Below, one piece after another: positions 1 to 8,017 of a stretch of 10,987 nucleotides of DNA. The stretch spans positions 1 to 10,987 of the forward strand of contig JBBQYA010000090.1 in NCBI GenBank assembly GCA_038209155.1, given 5' to 3'. Position numbers and translations under genes: made by a program. The stretch comes from JBBQYA01 sp038209155 (GTDB lineage Bacteria > Bacteroidota > Bacteroidia > Sphingobacteriales > Sphingobacteriaceae). The notes under the pieces are model-generated. The model did no database searches and was not told the DNA's origin. It saw only the letters and a list, made by a program, of their open reading frames with translations. The first letter of the stretch is position 1. Each line of letters starts with the position of its first letter.

Positions 1-3000
1 AACGGTGTTCTAATTCAAAATCTTCACCCGTTTTTATAGAACGTAACCATACGTTTTTATTTTGATTCCAATCATCAGGATGTATTATTTTTTCCCATCC
101 TCTATTTTTTAATTCATTAAACTCTTTTTTAGTATAATCAAACCATAGTCGATTTAAATAATTGACGTTTCCATCCTTATCGGCTGTCCACATTTTCTGT
201 GGCATGGCATCAGCCATAATTCTAAATTGATTGGCACTCTCTTCTTGAATTTTTTTACCTTTTATTTCTTCTGTAACTTCATATCCAAAAATTAATATTC
301 CATCGATCTTTTTATCGATCGTAAAGATTGGTTGATAAGAAAAATTAAAATAACATAACTCTGGTTCTAAATCTTTTCCACGAACAAGAGTTGCGGGTGT
401 TTCTACCCCTACATACGTTTCTCCTGTAGAGTAAACATTATCTAAAATTTTGTCAAAACCTTGACCAATTAATTCTGGTAGAGCTTTTAGCATAGGCTTT
501 CCGATAAGTTCTCTGTCACCAAATATTTTTTGATAGGATGGGTTTACCAATTCGTAAATATAAGTAGGACCTTTTAATGTACAGATAAATGCAGGTGCAT
601 TGATGTATAAATTTTGTATCATTTCTGCATTCTGTTCCAATAGTTTTCTGGACGAAACTAACTCGGTAACATCATAACCAAATAGCAAAACTCCTGAAAC
701 ATCTCCGCTATCATTTTTGATAGCTTGCAAATGTAAATTAATATAAATCTGTTCTAATTTTCCCTTTTTCTGCTCTATTTTTGTTGGTATTTCTGAACCT
801 GTAAATCCTATAGATGTTTGATATACCTTATCCACTATTTCTACAAATTCCTGCCCCATTAATTCTGGAAGGGCATCCATCATCTTTTTACCTAAAATTT
901 CCCGATTGCCAATTAATTTTTTGTACATGGTGTTTGCAAATTCAAAAATATGATCGGGACCTTGTAAAATCACAAAGAAAGCGGGAGCCTCTGTAAAATA
1001 ATTGTTTAATAATTGGTTTTGCTGAAAAATTCCTTTGGCCGTTTTAGCTAATTTAAATTCTTCTGTTTTTCGTAAAGTGATATCCTCAATAGCAAGTAAA
1101 ATTAATTGTTCTCCATTTTCTCTATTTATTGGTTGTATGTTAAAACAAATTGTTCGATTACCAATGACTGGAAATAAAAAATTAACTTCTATTTCTTTCA
1201 TTTTCTCTTTACCCTTTTGTATTTTTAATAATTCCTTCTTTAATTCTGGAATGTTCCAACCATTATCATTTAAATCAAAAAGTATTGTTCCAATAGTCTC
1301 ACTTTCAATTAGTTTAAAAGTTTTATAAAATGATTTATTAGCGCTTTTGATTTTATAGTTTTTACCTAAAACTAATAATGGCTCGTGTAGAATTGATATA
1401 GTTGCTTCTGAAAAAAGCCGGGTTTGATTTATTTCGTCATTCTTGATATACAGTTCTTGATTTACAGTAATTAGTTCCTCATTGGTACTAAGTAATTCTT
1501 CTTTGCTCGTTTCTAATTCTTCGTTTAAACTTTGTAATTCCTCACTGCCACTTAGTAGTTCTTCATTTGAGCTTTGCAATTCTTCATTAGAAGCCTCTTG
1601 GTCTTCCGTCAAACTTCGCATGTCTTCTCTTGCTTGCGCTAATTCGTTTTCTAATTGCAGGATTCTTACTTCTTTTTCATTCGTTATTAGTTTATTTTTA
1701 GGGGAATCATTTTTAGTTTTTTTATTTTGAATTTTGTCAATTATATTTTGATCATTAAAAAGAATAAGAAAATGTAAATCAATGGTATTTAATAAAGGAA
1801 TCACTTCTATTGTTATCCATTTTTTTCCATTATCAATAGTAATATCTTCTTTTTTATAAGGTTCACCGTTTGTTTTTACTTTATGTAAGGCGTTTCTAAT
1901 TTCAAATGCCAATCCATCTTTAGCCATTTTCAATACATTTAAACTTGCTTTTCCTGGAGATGGCTCTAGGTACTTTCCAGTTAAACCTCTAAATTGTACG
2001 ATATCATATTGTTCATTAACAATTACACCAACGGGAGTATATTTTGCTAATAAAATATCATCTGCATTTTTTTGAAAATCTTCTGTTTTTCCTTCTTTAA
2101 TTTTCGCAGAATCTTTTTTATCATTAGTTGGGGATTCGTTTTTTTCGCTAGCTATATGTGAAAAATTACTTGATAATGATTTTCTAGTATAAAACTTATC
2201 TTTTTTGCCAAATTGAGTAAATAATTCTGGCGCGCTTCCTGTTGATTCGGATTTTCCAAGCCATAAGTACCCTTTTTCTATCAATGCATAATGAAATATG
2301 GTCAATGCTTTTTTCTGAAGAAATGGTTCTAAATATATTAAAGCATTGCGGCATGTAATTAAATCCATTTTGGCAAATGGTGGATCTTTAATAAAATTAT
2401 GAGTGGCAAAAATACACATGTCTCTAATTTCTTTTTTCACTTGATAATTTCCATCTGTTTTATCAAAATATTCTTGTAGCCTAAAATCAGAAACACCGTC
2501 CAATTCTTTGTTAGAATATATCCCAGTTCTTGCAATTTTTATTGATTTATCAGATAAATCAGTTGCAAAAATTTGAACTTTACCGTTTTGTATTTTATTT
2601 TTTAAAAAATATTCATAGGAAAGAATTGCAATAGAATATGCTTCTTGACCCGTAGAACAACCCGCAACCCATACTCTTAAAGGATTTATTGTTGTTTTAT
2701 TTTTGAAAATTAAAGGAAAGATATTTTCAAATAATATTTCAAAAGACGTGGAATCTCTAAAAAAACTAGTAACTGAAATTAATAAATCGTAAAATAAAAT
2801 GTCTAGTTCTTTTTTATTTTTATTTAAATAGTGAAAATATTCGATTACAGATTCTAAATGAAGAATTAGTAATCTTCTGATAATTCTTCTGCGGATAGTG
2901 GTTTGTTTATAGAAGTTAAAATCTGCTCCATTTTTTGTTTTAATTAAAGCCAAAATTTGTCTAAAACCATCTTCATTCAACTTATCTTTAGTCTTGTTTT

Positions 3001-3628
3001 CATCTTCATTAATTGTTTGATTTAAACAATTTTGAAGTTCCAACAATTTACTTGGGATTCTTTCAGGAGGTAAAATAAAATCAACAACATTTGCATTAAT
3101 TGCATTTTGCGGCATTCCTGTGTAACCAGCGGATTCAATATTTTGAGCAAAAGTAAGTCCACCATTATCTTTTATATCTTTCAAACCTAGGGTTCCATCG
3201 GCTCCATTTCCTGATAAAACAATTCCAATTGAATGACTTTGATGCACTTCTGCCAAAGAAGAAAAGAATATATCAATTGGCAAATTTAATCTTTCGGATG
3301 TTAGTCTTGGACTTAACTGCAAAATTCCATCCGTAGCAACCAACATTTTATTGGAGGGAATTACGTAAATGTGATCTGGAATAACTTTCACATTATCGCT
3401 TATTTCTACAACCGGAATTTTAGTAATTCTTTGTAGAATTTCAGGTAAAGCACTATCATATTCTGGATGCAAGTGCTGGACAAGGATATAAGCCATTCCA
3501 GAATCACCAGAAATATTTGATATTAATTTTTTAAATGCTTCTAAACCTCCCGCAGAAGCTCCAATTCCTACAACAGGAAAAAGATTTTGGGAAAGTATTT
3601 TAGGTTTTTCAATATCTGATTCAGACAT
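1..3628 (-). CDS. CheB-CheR-PAS multidomain sensor protein, C-terminus beyond the window
   Basis: The reading frame is open from ATG at 3628-3626 to the left edge (1209 codons, no stop). Domains in order: a CheB methylesterase catalytic domain at about 15-195, with the catalytic triad visible as S25 (GASAGG), H52 (QHLHP) and D144 (SGNGADG). A CheR methyltransferase follows at about 215-480, with SAM-binding GCSTG at 323-327, ATDLS and C426-R-N. Next are a PAS_10-type PAS (about 520-625), a coiled coil of NEEL heptads (about 650-732), then PAS domains at about 738-855, 872-990 and 1002-1121, and a fourth starting near 1131 with an HPDDW motif that is cut by the edge. There is no CheB receiver domain. 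Such fusions usually end in a histidine kinase or output domain; that is inferred here, not seen. No chemoreceptor or other che gene is in the window, so the target of the methylation domains is unknown. A lone receiver gene is transcribed divergently and is the likely partner. Confidence 0.93.
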   Translation of the reverse strand, partial: MSESDIEKPKILSQNLFPVVGIGASAGGLEAFKKLISNISGDSGMAYILVQHLHPEYDSALPEILQRITKIPVVEISDNVKVIPDHIYVIPSNKMLVATDGILQLSPRLTSERLNLPIDIFFSSLAEVHQSHSIGIVLSGNGADGTLGLKDIKDNGGLTFAQNIESAGYTGMPQNAINANVVDFILPPERIPSKLLELQNCLNQTINEDENKTKDKLNEDGFRQILALIKTKNGADFNFYKQTTIRRRIIRRLLILHLESVIEYFHYLNKNKKELDILFYDLLISVTSFFRDSTSFEILFENIFPLIFKNKTTINPLRVWVAGCSTGQEAYSIAILSYEYFLKNKIQNGKVQIFATDLSDKSIKIARTGIYSNKELDGVSDFRLQEYFDKTDGNYQVKKEIRDMCIFATHNFIKDPPFAKMDLITCRNALIYLEPFLQKKALTIFHYALIEKGYLWLGKSESTGSAPELFTQFGKKDKFYTRKSLSSNFSHIASEKNESPTNDKKDSAKIKEGKTEDFQKNADDILLAKYTPVGVIVNEQYDIVQFRGLTGKYLEPSPGKASLNVLKMAKDGLAFEIRNALHKVKTNGEPYKKEDITIDNGKKWITIEVIPLLNTIDLHFLILFNDQNIIDKIQNKKTKNDSPKNKLITNEKEVRILQLENELAQAREDMRSLTEDQEASNEELQSSNEELLSGSEELQSLNEELETSKEELLSTNEELITVNQELYIKNDEINQTRLFSEATISILHEPLLVLGKNYKIKSANKSFYKTFKLIESETIGTILFDLNDNGWNIPELKKELLKIQKGKEKMKEIEVNFLFPVIGNRTICFNIQPINRENGEQLILLAIEDITLRKTEEFKLAKTAKGIFQQNQLLNNYFTEAPAFFVILQGPDHIFEFANTMYKKLIGNREILGKKMMDALPELMGQEFVEIVDKVYQTSIGFTGSEIPTKIEQKKGKLEQIYINLHLQAIKNDSGDVSGVLLFGYDVTELVSSRKLLEQNAEMIQNLYINAPAFICTLKGPTYIYELVNPSYQKIFGDRELIGKPMLKALPELIGQGFDKILDNVYSTGETYVGVETPATLVRGKDLEPELCYFNFSYQPIFTIDKKIDGILIFGYEVTEEIKGKKIQEESANQFRIMADAMPQKMWTADKDGNVNYLNRLWFDYTKKEFNELKNRGWEKIIHPDDWNQNKNVWLRSIKTGEDFELEHR
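266..1015 (-). repeat. Tandem duplication of a PAS domain (about 390-bp period)
   Basis: Residues about 872-990 and 1002-1121 of the sensor align with each other at an offset of 130-131 residues. Shared landmarks are EAPAFF/NAPAFI, QGP/KGP, GNRE-LGK/GDRE-IGK, ALPEL-GQ-F in both, and LLFGYDVTE/LIFGYEVTE. The copies have diverged clearly at amino-acid level, so this is an old internal duplication and not an assembly artefact. Each copy is a PAS fold. No haem- or flavin-specific residue pattern could be identified, so the ligand is unknown. Confidence 0.8.
1451..1591 (-). repeat. Heptad (21-bp) repeat encoding NEEL-type coiled coil
   Basis: Inside the CheB-CheR-PAS gene, residues 680-726 are about six and a half imperfect copies of a seven-residue unit of the form S/T-x-N-E-E-L-x (SNEELQS, SNEELLS, GSEELQS, LNEELET, SKEELLS, TNEELIT, VNQEL). 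The DNA therefore has a degenerate 21-base period. This segment is typical of CheB-CheR-PAS fusions and should form a parallel dimeric coiled coil that links the methylation domains to the PAS array. Confidence 0.85.
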
Positions 3629-3913
3629 GGTGATTTTGTTATTTAATCTTTTTATCGCCGTTGCCAAAGAAGTATAAATTTTTAAGTAATTAAAGATACC
3701 TTTTTAAAAGCCAAAACAAGGATAATTAAAAATGCGAATAGGTTTATAATTTAAATAAAAATCATGCCCACACGGCAAACGATCATAAAAGGAGAACAGA
3801 AAAATTCATAGTGGTGGAAATTGCTCAAAAATTGAGAATAAATATTTAAAGCATTAAATAAGCCGATTTTTATTAATTTTAGATTCTGGGGAATTATCTC
3901 CAGAGCAAAGTGG
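3629..3913. promoter_or_regulatory. Divergent intergenic region between the sensor and response-regulator genes
   Basis: These 285 bases hold no plausible gene and must contain the promoters for both divergent genes. No confident match to the Bacteroidota promoter (TTG, 17-23 bases, TAnnTTTG) was found on either strand. The nearest -7-like matches are TAATTTTA at 3874-3881 on the plus strand and TATCCTTG on the minus strand (3724-3717), but neither has a properly spaced TTG. A small inverted repeat, CTCAA-AAA-TTGAG, lies at 3824-3836, and a stronger hairpin at 3885-3904 is listed separately. Confidence 0.45.
3885..3904 (+). promoter_or_regulatory. Hairpin directly before the response-regulator start codon
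   Basis: TCTGGGGA at 3885-3892 and TCTCCAGA at 3897-3904 can pair over eight positions (seven Watson-Crick, one G-T) around a four-base ATTA loop. The stem ends nine bases before the ATG at 3914. It is the most G+C-rich element of the spacer and sits where a ribosome would bind, with no T-tract after it, so a leader-RNA structure affecting translation or an operator are both possible. Its function is not shown by the sequence. Confidence 0.45.
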
Positions 3914-4333
3914 ATGGATAATAAATTGAGGCTATTTATAATTGATGATGATCTGGATGATTGCGAACTATTTTGTGAAGCGGTTTCGGACAGTTTTAAT
4001 TCTGCAGAATGTTTTACTGCTTATAATGGTGATGATGCATTGCGAAAACTTAGAAATGGAATGCCAAATTTGCCAGACTTTATTTTCTTGGACTTAAACA
4101 TGCCCAAAATGGATGGAAGAGAATGTTTAATCGAATTAAAAAAGGATGAGAAATTAAAGAAGATTCCAGTAATTATTTTTTCTACCTTTTTATCACAAAC
4201 AGACAAAGATGAAACAAAAAATCTAGGGGCTTTGAAATTTATAACTAAACCTACTAGTTTCCAAGAATTAATAAACGAAATAAAATGTGTTGTAGTTGAA
4301 AATTGGGCCCATAATTCTGATTTTGACAATTAA
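3914..4333 (+). CDS. Single-domain CheY-like response regulator
   Basis: A 139-residue protein made of one receiver domain and no output domain. The acidic Mg2+ pocket is D11-D12 (run of three Asp at 11-13), the phospho-acceptor is D60 in FLDLNMPKMDG, the switch Ser/Thr is S90 in IIFST, and the conserved Lys is K112 in TKP; F109 takes the place of CheY Tyr106. All phosphorylation residues are therefore present. The N-x-P-x-M-D-G context resembles Rcp1-type regulators that accept phosphate from PAS- or GAF-containing kinases. It diverges from the CheB-CheR-PAS gene, so a phosphorelay with that protein, or with a kinase domain beyond the left edge, is the natural inference. The start was chosen because the upstream frame offers no other start codon nearby. 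There is no clear Shine-Dalgarno sequence; a hairpin precedes the ATG. Confidence 0.93.
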   Translation: MDNKLRLFIIDDDLDDCELFCEAVSDSFNSAECFTAYNGDDALRKLRNGMPNLPDFIFLDLNMPKMDGRECLIELKKDEKLKKIPVIIFSTFLSQTDKDETKNLGALKFITKPTSFQELINEIKCVVVENWAHNSDFDN

Positions 4334-4361
4334 AATTAATTCTTTACAGAAAGTTTAATTG
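4327..4361 (+). terminator. Possible AT-rich terminator or stem-loop after the response regulator
   Basis: CAATTAAA at 4327-4334, overlapping the stop codon, is perfectly complementary to TTTAATTG at 4354-4361, with a small inner CTTT-ACAG-AAAG stem. It is followed by the 14-base palindrome ATATTTTAAAATAT at 4362-4375. There is no G+C-rich stem or clean T-tract, and in DNA this AT-rich such repeats arise by chance, so the terminator call is weak. Confidence 0.25.
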
Positions 4362-4449
4362 ATATTTTAAAATATAATAAACAGGTAAACTAAAATTAGC
4401 ATAACTTTTTTAAAGTTTATTAGGTCAAAATAATTTTAAAGAATATTTA

Positions 4450-5400
4450 ATGACTCAAGATTCCATCCGATTAAATAAATACATAAGTGAAACTGGACTT
4501 TGCTCGAGGCGAGAAGCAGATAAATATATTATTCAAGGAAGCGTTTTTATCAACGGCAAAAAAGCAATTATTGGGGATCAGGTCAAAGTTGGCGACCGAG
4601 TCAGAGTGAATGGCAACGATTTAGAACCACGACAAGGAGAAGATTTAGTTTTTATAGCGTTTAATAAACCAGTTGGAGTAACTTCCACTTCAGAAGAAAA
4701 TGTACGAAATAATATTGTTGATTTTGTTAATCACAGTACGCGTATTTTTCCTATCGGCAGATTAGATAAAGATTCTCAAGGATTAATTTTTTTAACTAAT
4801 AATGGAGATATAGTTAATAAAATATTGCGTGCAGGAAATAAGCATGAAAAAGAATATTTAGTCACAGTAAATAAAGCATTAAATGATTCGGTAATAACAG
4901 GAATGGCTGCTGGAGTACCTATCTTGGGTGTGGCAACTAAGAAATGCAAAATCATTCAAGAAAGTGCAATTACGTTTAGAATTATTTTAATCCAAGGGCT
5001 CAATAGGCAAATAAGAAGAATGTGCGAGCATTTTGATTATGAAGTTGTGAAATTGGAACGGATACGAATTATGAACATTACACTGAAAGGTTTACCAATT
5101 GGAGAATGGAGAGATCTTTCTGAAGTGGAATTAAAAAGTATTGATCGATTAATAAAAAATTCTAATTCAGACAAAGTAAAAAGAGAAAAAGATAATTTTA
5201 TTCCAGAAAAAGAAAGCAAAAACAATAAGGATAATAGAAATTCAAAAAAGAATTCTTTTGACAAATTAAATAGTGCATCATCTAATAGGAAAATAAATAA
5301 TTCTGAAAAATCAGAAAGAAACAATCCCGATAAAAGGAAAAAAGGAACTTTTGGAAATAGTACTAAAAAAACTGGTGGCAGAAGTTTTGGGAAAAGATAG
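4450..5400 (+). CDS. rluF: 23S rRNA pseudouridine synthase RluF
   Basis: A 316-residue RsuA/RluF-family enzyme expected to isomerise a uridine in 23S rRNA (U2604 in E. coli numbering). Residues about 6-58 form an S4 RNA-binding domain (RLNKYISE, CSRREADKYI, GSVFINGKKA). The catalytic domain spans about 66-225, with catalytic D106 in GRLDKDSQG. The RluF-type signatures FPIGRLDKDSQGLIFLTN, KILRAG-HEKEYLVTV and QGLNRQIRRMCEHF are all present. As recalled, the match to E. coli RluF runs nearly end to end, and its catalytic Asp falls one residue later. Residues about 235-316 are a basic Lys/Asn/Ser/Arg-rich tail, probably disordered, which could bind rRNA. The gene stands alone, 116 bases after the response regulator, and has no Shine-Dalgarno sequence before the ATG. 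Confidence 0.93.
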   Translation: MTQDSIRLNKYISETGLCSRREADKYIIQGSVFINGKKAIIGDQVKVGDRVRVNGNDLEPRQGEDLVFIAFNKPVGVTSTSEENVRNNIVDFVNHSTRIFPIGRLDKDSQGLIFLTNNGDIVNKILRAGNKHEKEYLVTVNKALNDSVITGMAAGVPILGVATKKCKIIQESAITFRIILIQGLNRQIRRMCEHFDYEVVKLERIRIMNITLKGLPIGEWRDLSEVELKSIDRLIKNSNSDKVKREKDNFIPEKESKNNKDNRNSKKNSFDKLNSASSNRKINNSEKSERNNPDKRKKGTFGNSTKKTGGRSFGKR

Positions 5401-5505
5401 CTTGGTTTTTTAATCAAATACAGATGTTTTATTCTTTAAAATGTAGTATCATGTTTTTGTTTATCAAATAAGAAATGAATTAGAATTAATAACGAAAATT
5501 ATTTT
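5401..5505. other. Convergent intergenic spacer, nothing convincing
   Basis: A 105-base AT-rich gap between the converging ends of rluF and the P-type ATPase gene. A weak stem, TTGGTT-TTTT-AATCAA, can form just after the rluF stop, but no G+C-rich stem with a T-tract is seen on either strand. No small gene is supported. Confidence 0.5.
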
Positions 5506-8013
5506 TTAACCTTTTTTTGTTCTCAATCTTTTGCCCCATTTTATTCCTTCAAACCAAATGACAGATAAGAAACCAGTTACCATACAAATGAATAATTGAG
5601 TGAAACTGATTATTTGAAAACCAAAGAATTTTGTAAAAGGTTGTACAAAAATAATAAGACCAGAAATTAAAATGGTGATAAGAATGATTAGTAAAACCAA
5701 ATTGTTCTTATACTTTATAGTGGTGAGAATAGAATAGTAAAAAGACCGGTTTACTAGGGTTAAAAAAATATTGGCAGCAATTAAAACAGTGAAAACCATC
5801 GTTCTTGTGAGTACTTCATCGTACCCTTTGTTTACAGAATATTGATAGATAAACAACGTGCCTAAAGTAATTATTAGCCCTTGTATAATGCTTATAATTA
5901 GTTCTTTCCAATCAAAAAAGTTTGTTGTAACTGGTCTTGGTTTTTGAAGCATGGTATTTTTTTCCATCGGCTCATTTTCATAAATGATGGAACAGGTTGG
6001 CCCCATTATTAATTCTAAAAAAATGATGTGCAAAGGCGAAAAAATATTTGGATAAATCCAGCCTAATGCTAATGGAATAAAAACGGTAAGGATGATTGGT
6101 ATATGAATAGAAATAATGTATTGAATGGCTTTTTTTAAATTGGCATAAATTCTTCTACCAATCGCTACCGCATCTACCATTTCGGATAAATCATCTTCTA
6201 ATAAAATTAGCGAAGCTGCTTGTTTGGCTATTTCTGTTCCCTTTTTTCCCATAGCTATTCCAATGTGAGCAGCTTTTAGTGCAGGTCCATCATTTACTCC
6301 ATCACCTGTCATGGCTACAATTTGTTTTTGCGCTTTCAAGGCATTAATAATTTTCAACTTAGCTTCGGGAAACATGCGTGTGAAAATGTTTGTATCCATT
6401 ACTGCTTTTTCTAAAGCGGCATCCTCTAATTTCATTAAATCCTCGCCAGTTATGCTTTTTTCATATCCTGTAAACCCAACTTCTTTTGCAATGGAAGTAG
6501 TAGTTTCTGCATTATCGCCTGTTATTATTTTTACAGCAATCCCTGCTGCATAAAAATCATTAAACACCTTTTGAATATTTTTCTTTGGTGGGTCGTAAAA
6601 GGCTATAATTCCTTTAAAAGTAAATTGCAATTCCTGCTGTGTTTCAGGAAAATTATTGCCAGATATATTATTTTCTCCTACAGCTAAAACTCGATAACCT
6701 TCGGTGGTTAGAGTTTTAATGGCATCATCTATTTTTTGTTTTTCTATTTTGGATAAATTTGAAACCGCCATTATCGCTTCTGGTGCACCTTTGGCAGCAA
6801 TAATGCGTTTACCATCTCCATCTTCGAAAACATGAGTCATCATTGGAGGTTTGCCACTTAGTGGATATTCATGAATTAGTTTAAAATCTGGCCGTTCATC
6901 AGCATTCTTTAAATCGCTGTAAGCCTTGTGCAATGCCAATTCCATTGGGTCAAAAGGAATAGGTTCACTTGCCCACATGGAAAGTTTTATCAATTCTTTT
7001 TCTTCATCATTTAAATCATCATTAGGGTTTTTTATTTTTTGTGTGTTGAGTGCAAATATTTTCGCCAAACTCATTTTATTTTCTGTGATTGTACCAGTTT
7101 TGTCTGTACAAATAACTGTAGCACTTCCTAATGTTTCCACAGTTTTCATTTGCTTAACTACAATACCCAATTTCATTAAACGCCAAGCACCCAATGCCAT
7201 AAAAGTGGTGAATGCAACTGGAATTTCTTCGGGCAAAATACTCATAGCCAGAGTCAGAGCTTTCAGTAAACTATCTAATAAATTATAAGAACGGAAATAA
7301 TTTATTGCCCAAACAATTAAGAAAACGATGGTTCCGACAATCACCATCTTCTTTACAAAATTGTTAATTTGTAATTCTAAAGGTGTTTTTTCTTCTTTAA
7401 TACTTTCTAAACTTTTGCCAATTTTTCCTAATTTGGTTTCATTGCCAATGTTTGAAACTTTTGCAATGGCCAATCCGCTTGCAACCGTTGTACCTGAATA
7501 AATAGAATTATCTTCACTCGTTTTATCTTTAAAAACAGAAAAAGATTCACCAGTAAGGATAGATTCATTTACAGAAAAATCGTTTGAATGAACAATTACA
7601 GCATCTGCAATAATGGAAGTTCCTTCTTCCATTATTATACTATCTCCAACTACAACATCTTCACTTTTTATTTCTTCTATTTTGCCATTCCTTATCACTT
7701 TGCAATTTGCCTGAGTGAAGGTTTTTAATTTTTCTAAAGCGTTTCGGCTTCTTGAATTTTGGTATAAAGAAATGGTAGCTACCAATATAATTGCACCTGC
7801 AAGGAAAACTGCATCGCCTGTTTGTCCACTAATGAAATAAATTAGAGATGCTACCAATAGTAAAATAACCATTGGTTCTTTTGCAAGACTTTTTAGGGCC
7901 TCTAGAAATCCATTTTCTTTTTTGTAGGCTAATTTATTTTGTCCATGTTTTTCTCTAGAGATTTTTACTTCTTCGCTGGTTAAGCCTTTTATGTTAAAGG
8001 TGTTTGAGTGCAT
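5506..8013 (-). CDS. Cation-transporting P-type ATPase (P2-like, ion uncertain)
   Basis: An 835-residue inner-membrane pump starting at the ATG at 8013-8011, four bases after the stop of the ABC ATPase gene. In order: cation-ATPase N-terminal domain (LTSEEVKISREKHGQNKL, about 11-28), membrane helices at about 47-62 and 68-83, actuator motif TGES at 154-157, and the TM4 motif P261-E-E-I-P. The phosphorylated Asp is D304 in DKTGT, K408 in KGAPE binds nucleotide, and TGDGVND is at 569-575. Six more hydrophobic helices follow to the C-terminus, giving the 10-helix P2 layout. All catalytic-cycle residues are intact. TM4 reads PEEIP instead of the Ca2+-pump PEGLP, TM5 has H637, and TM6 reads E-L-I-M-G-P-T-C-S (667-675), so the classical Asn/Thr/Asp ligands are missing. 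This makes a plain Ca2+-ATPase name unsafe. It is the last gene of an operon with an ABC exporter. A longer frame reaching 8232 exists but would overlap the ABC gene. Confidence 0.92.
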   Translation of the reverse strand: MHSNTFNIKGLTSEEVKISREKHGQNKLAYKKENGFLEALKSLAKEPMVILLLVASLIYFISGQTGDAVFLAGAIILVATISLYQNSRSRNALEKLKTFTQANCKVIRNGKIEEIKSEDVVVGDSIIMEEGTSIIADAVIVHSNDFSVNESILTGESFSVFKDKTSEDNSIYSGTTVASGLAIAKVSNIGNETKLGKIGKSLESIKEEKTPLELQINNFVKKMVIVGTIVFLIVWAINYFRSYNLLDSLLKALTLAMSILPEEIPVAFTTFMALGAWRLMKLGIVVKQMKTVETLGSATVICTDKTGTITENKMSLAKIFALNTQKIKNPNDDLNDEEKELIKLSMWASEPIPFDPMELALHKAYSDLKNADERPDFKLIHEYPLSGKPPMMTHVFEDGDGKRIIAAKGAPEAIMAVSNLSKIEKQKIDDAIKTLTTEGYRVLAVGENNISGNNFPETQQELQFTFKGIIAFYDPPKKNIQKVFNDFYAAGIAVKIITGDNAETTTSIAKEVGFTGYEKSITGEDLMKLEDAALEKAVMDTNIFTRMFPEAKLKIINALKAQKQIVAMTGDGVNDGPALKAAHIGIAMGKKGTEIAKQAASLILLEDDLSEMVDAVAIGRRIYANLKKAIQYIISIHIPIILTVFIPLALGWIYPNIFSPLHIIFLELIMGPTCSIIYENEPMEKNTMLQKPRPVTTNFFDWKELIISIIQGLIITLGTLFIYQYSVNKGYDEVLTRTMVFTVLIAANIFLTLVNRSFYYSILTTIKYKNNLVLLIILITILISGLIIFVQPFTKFFGFQIISFTQLFICMVTGFLSVIWFEGIKWGKRLRTKKG

Positions 8014-8017
8014 CGCT

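Noticed and set aside
1482..1730. Ser/Leu-rich open frame on the plus strand
   Set aside because: It is the antisense shadow of the NEEL coiled-coil repeat of the sensor gene and has no features of its own.
3629..3913. A standard Bacteroidota promoter in the divergent spacer
   Set aside because: Only partial -7-like matches were found, without a TTG at the right distance, so no specific promoter is annotated.
4021..4329. Open frame antisense to the response regulator
   Set aside because: It lies wholly inside a well-supported receiver gene, has no recognisable domain, and reads as a shadow.
5037..5417. Phe/Leu-rich open frame antisense to the rluF tail, resembling a membrane protein
   Set aside because: The hydrophobic look comes from complementing Lys/Asn/Ser codons of the basic tail; it has no independent support.
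5506..8013. Naming the pump a Ca2+-transporting ATPase
   Set aside because: The general P2 layout fits, but the usual Ca2+ ligands of TM5 and TM6 are not seen, so the ion is left open.
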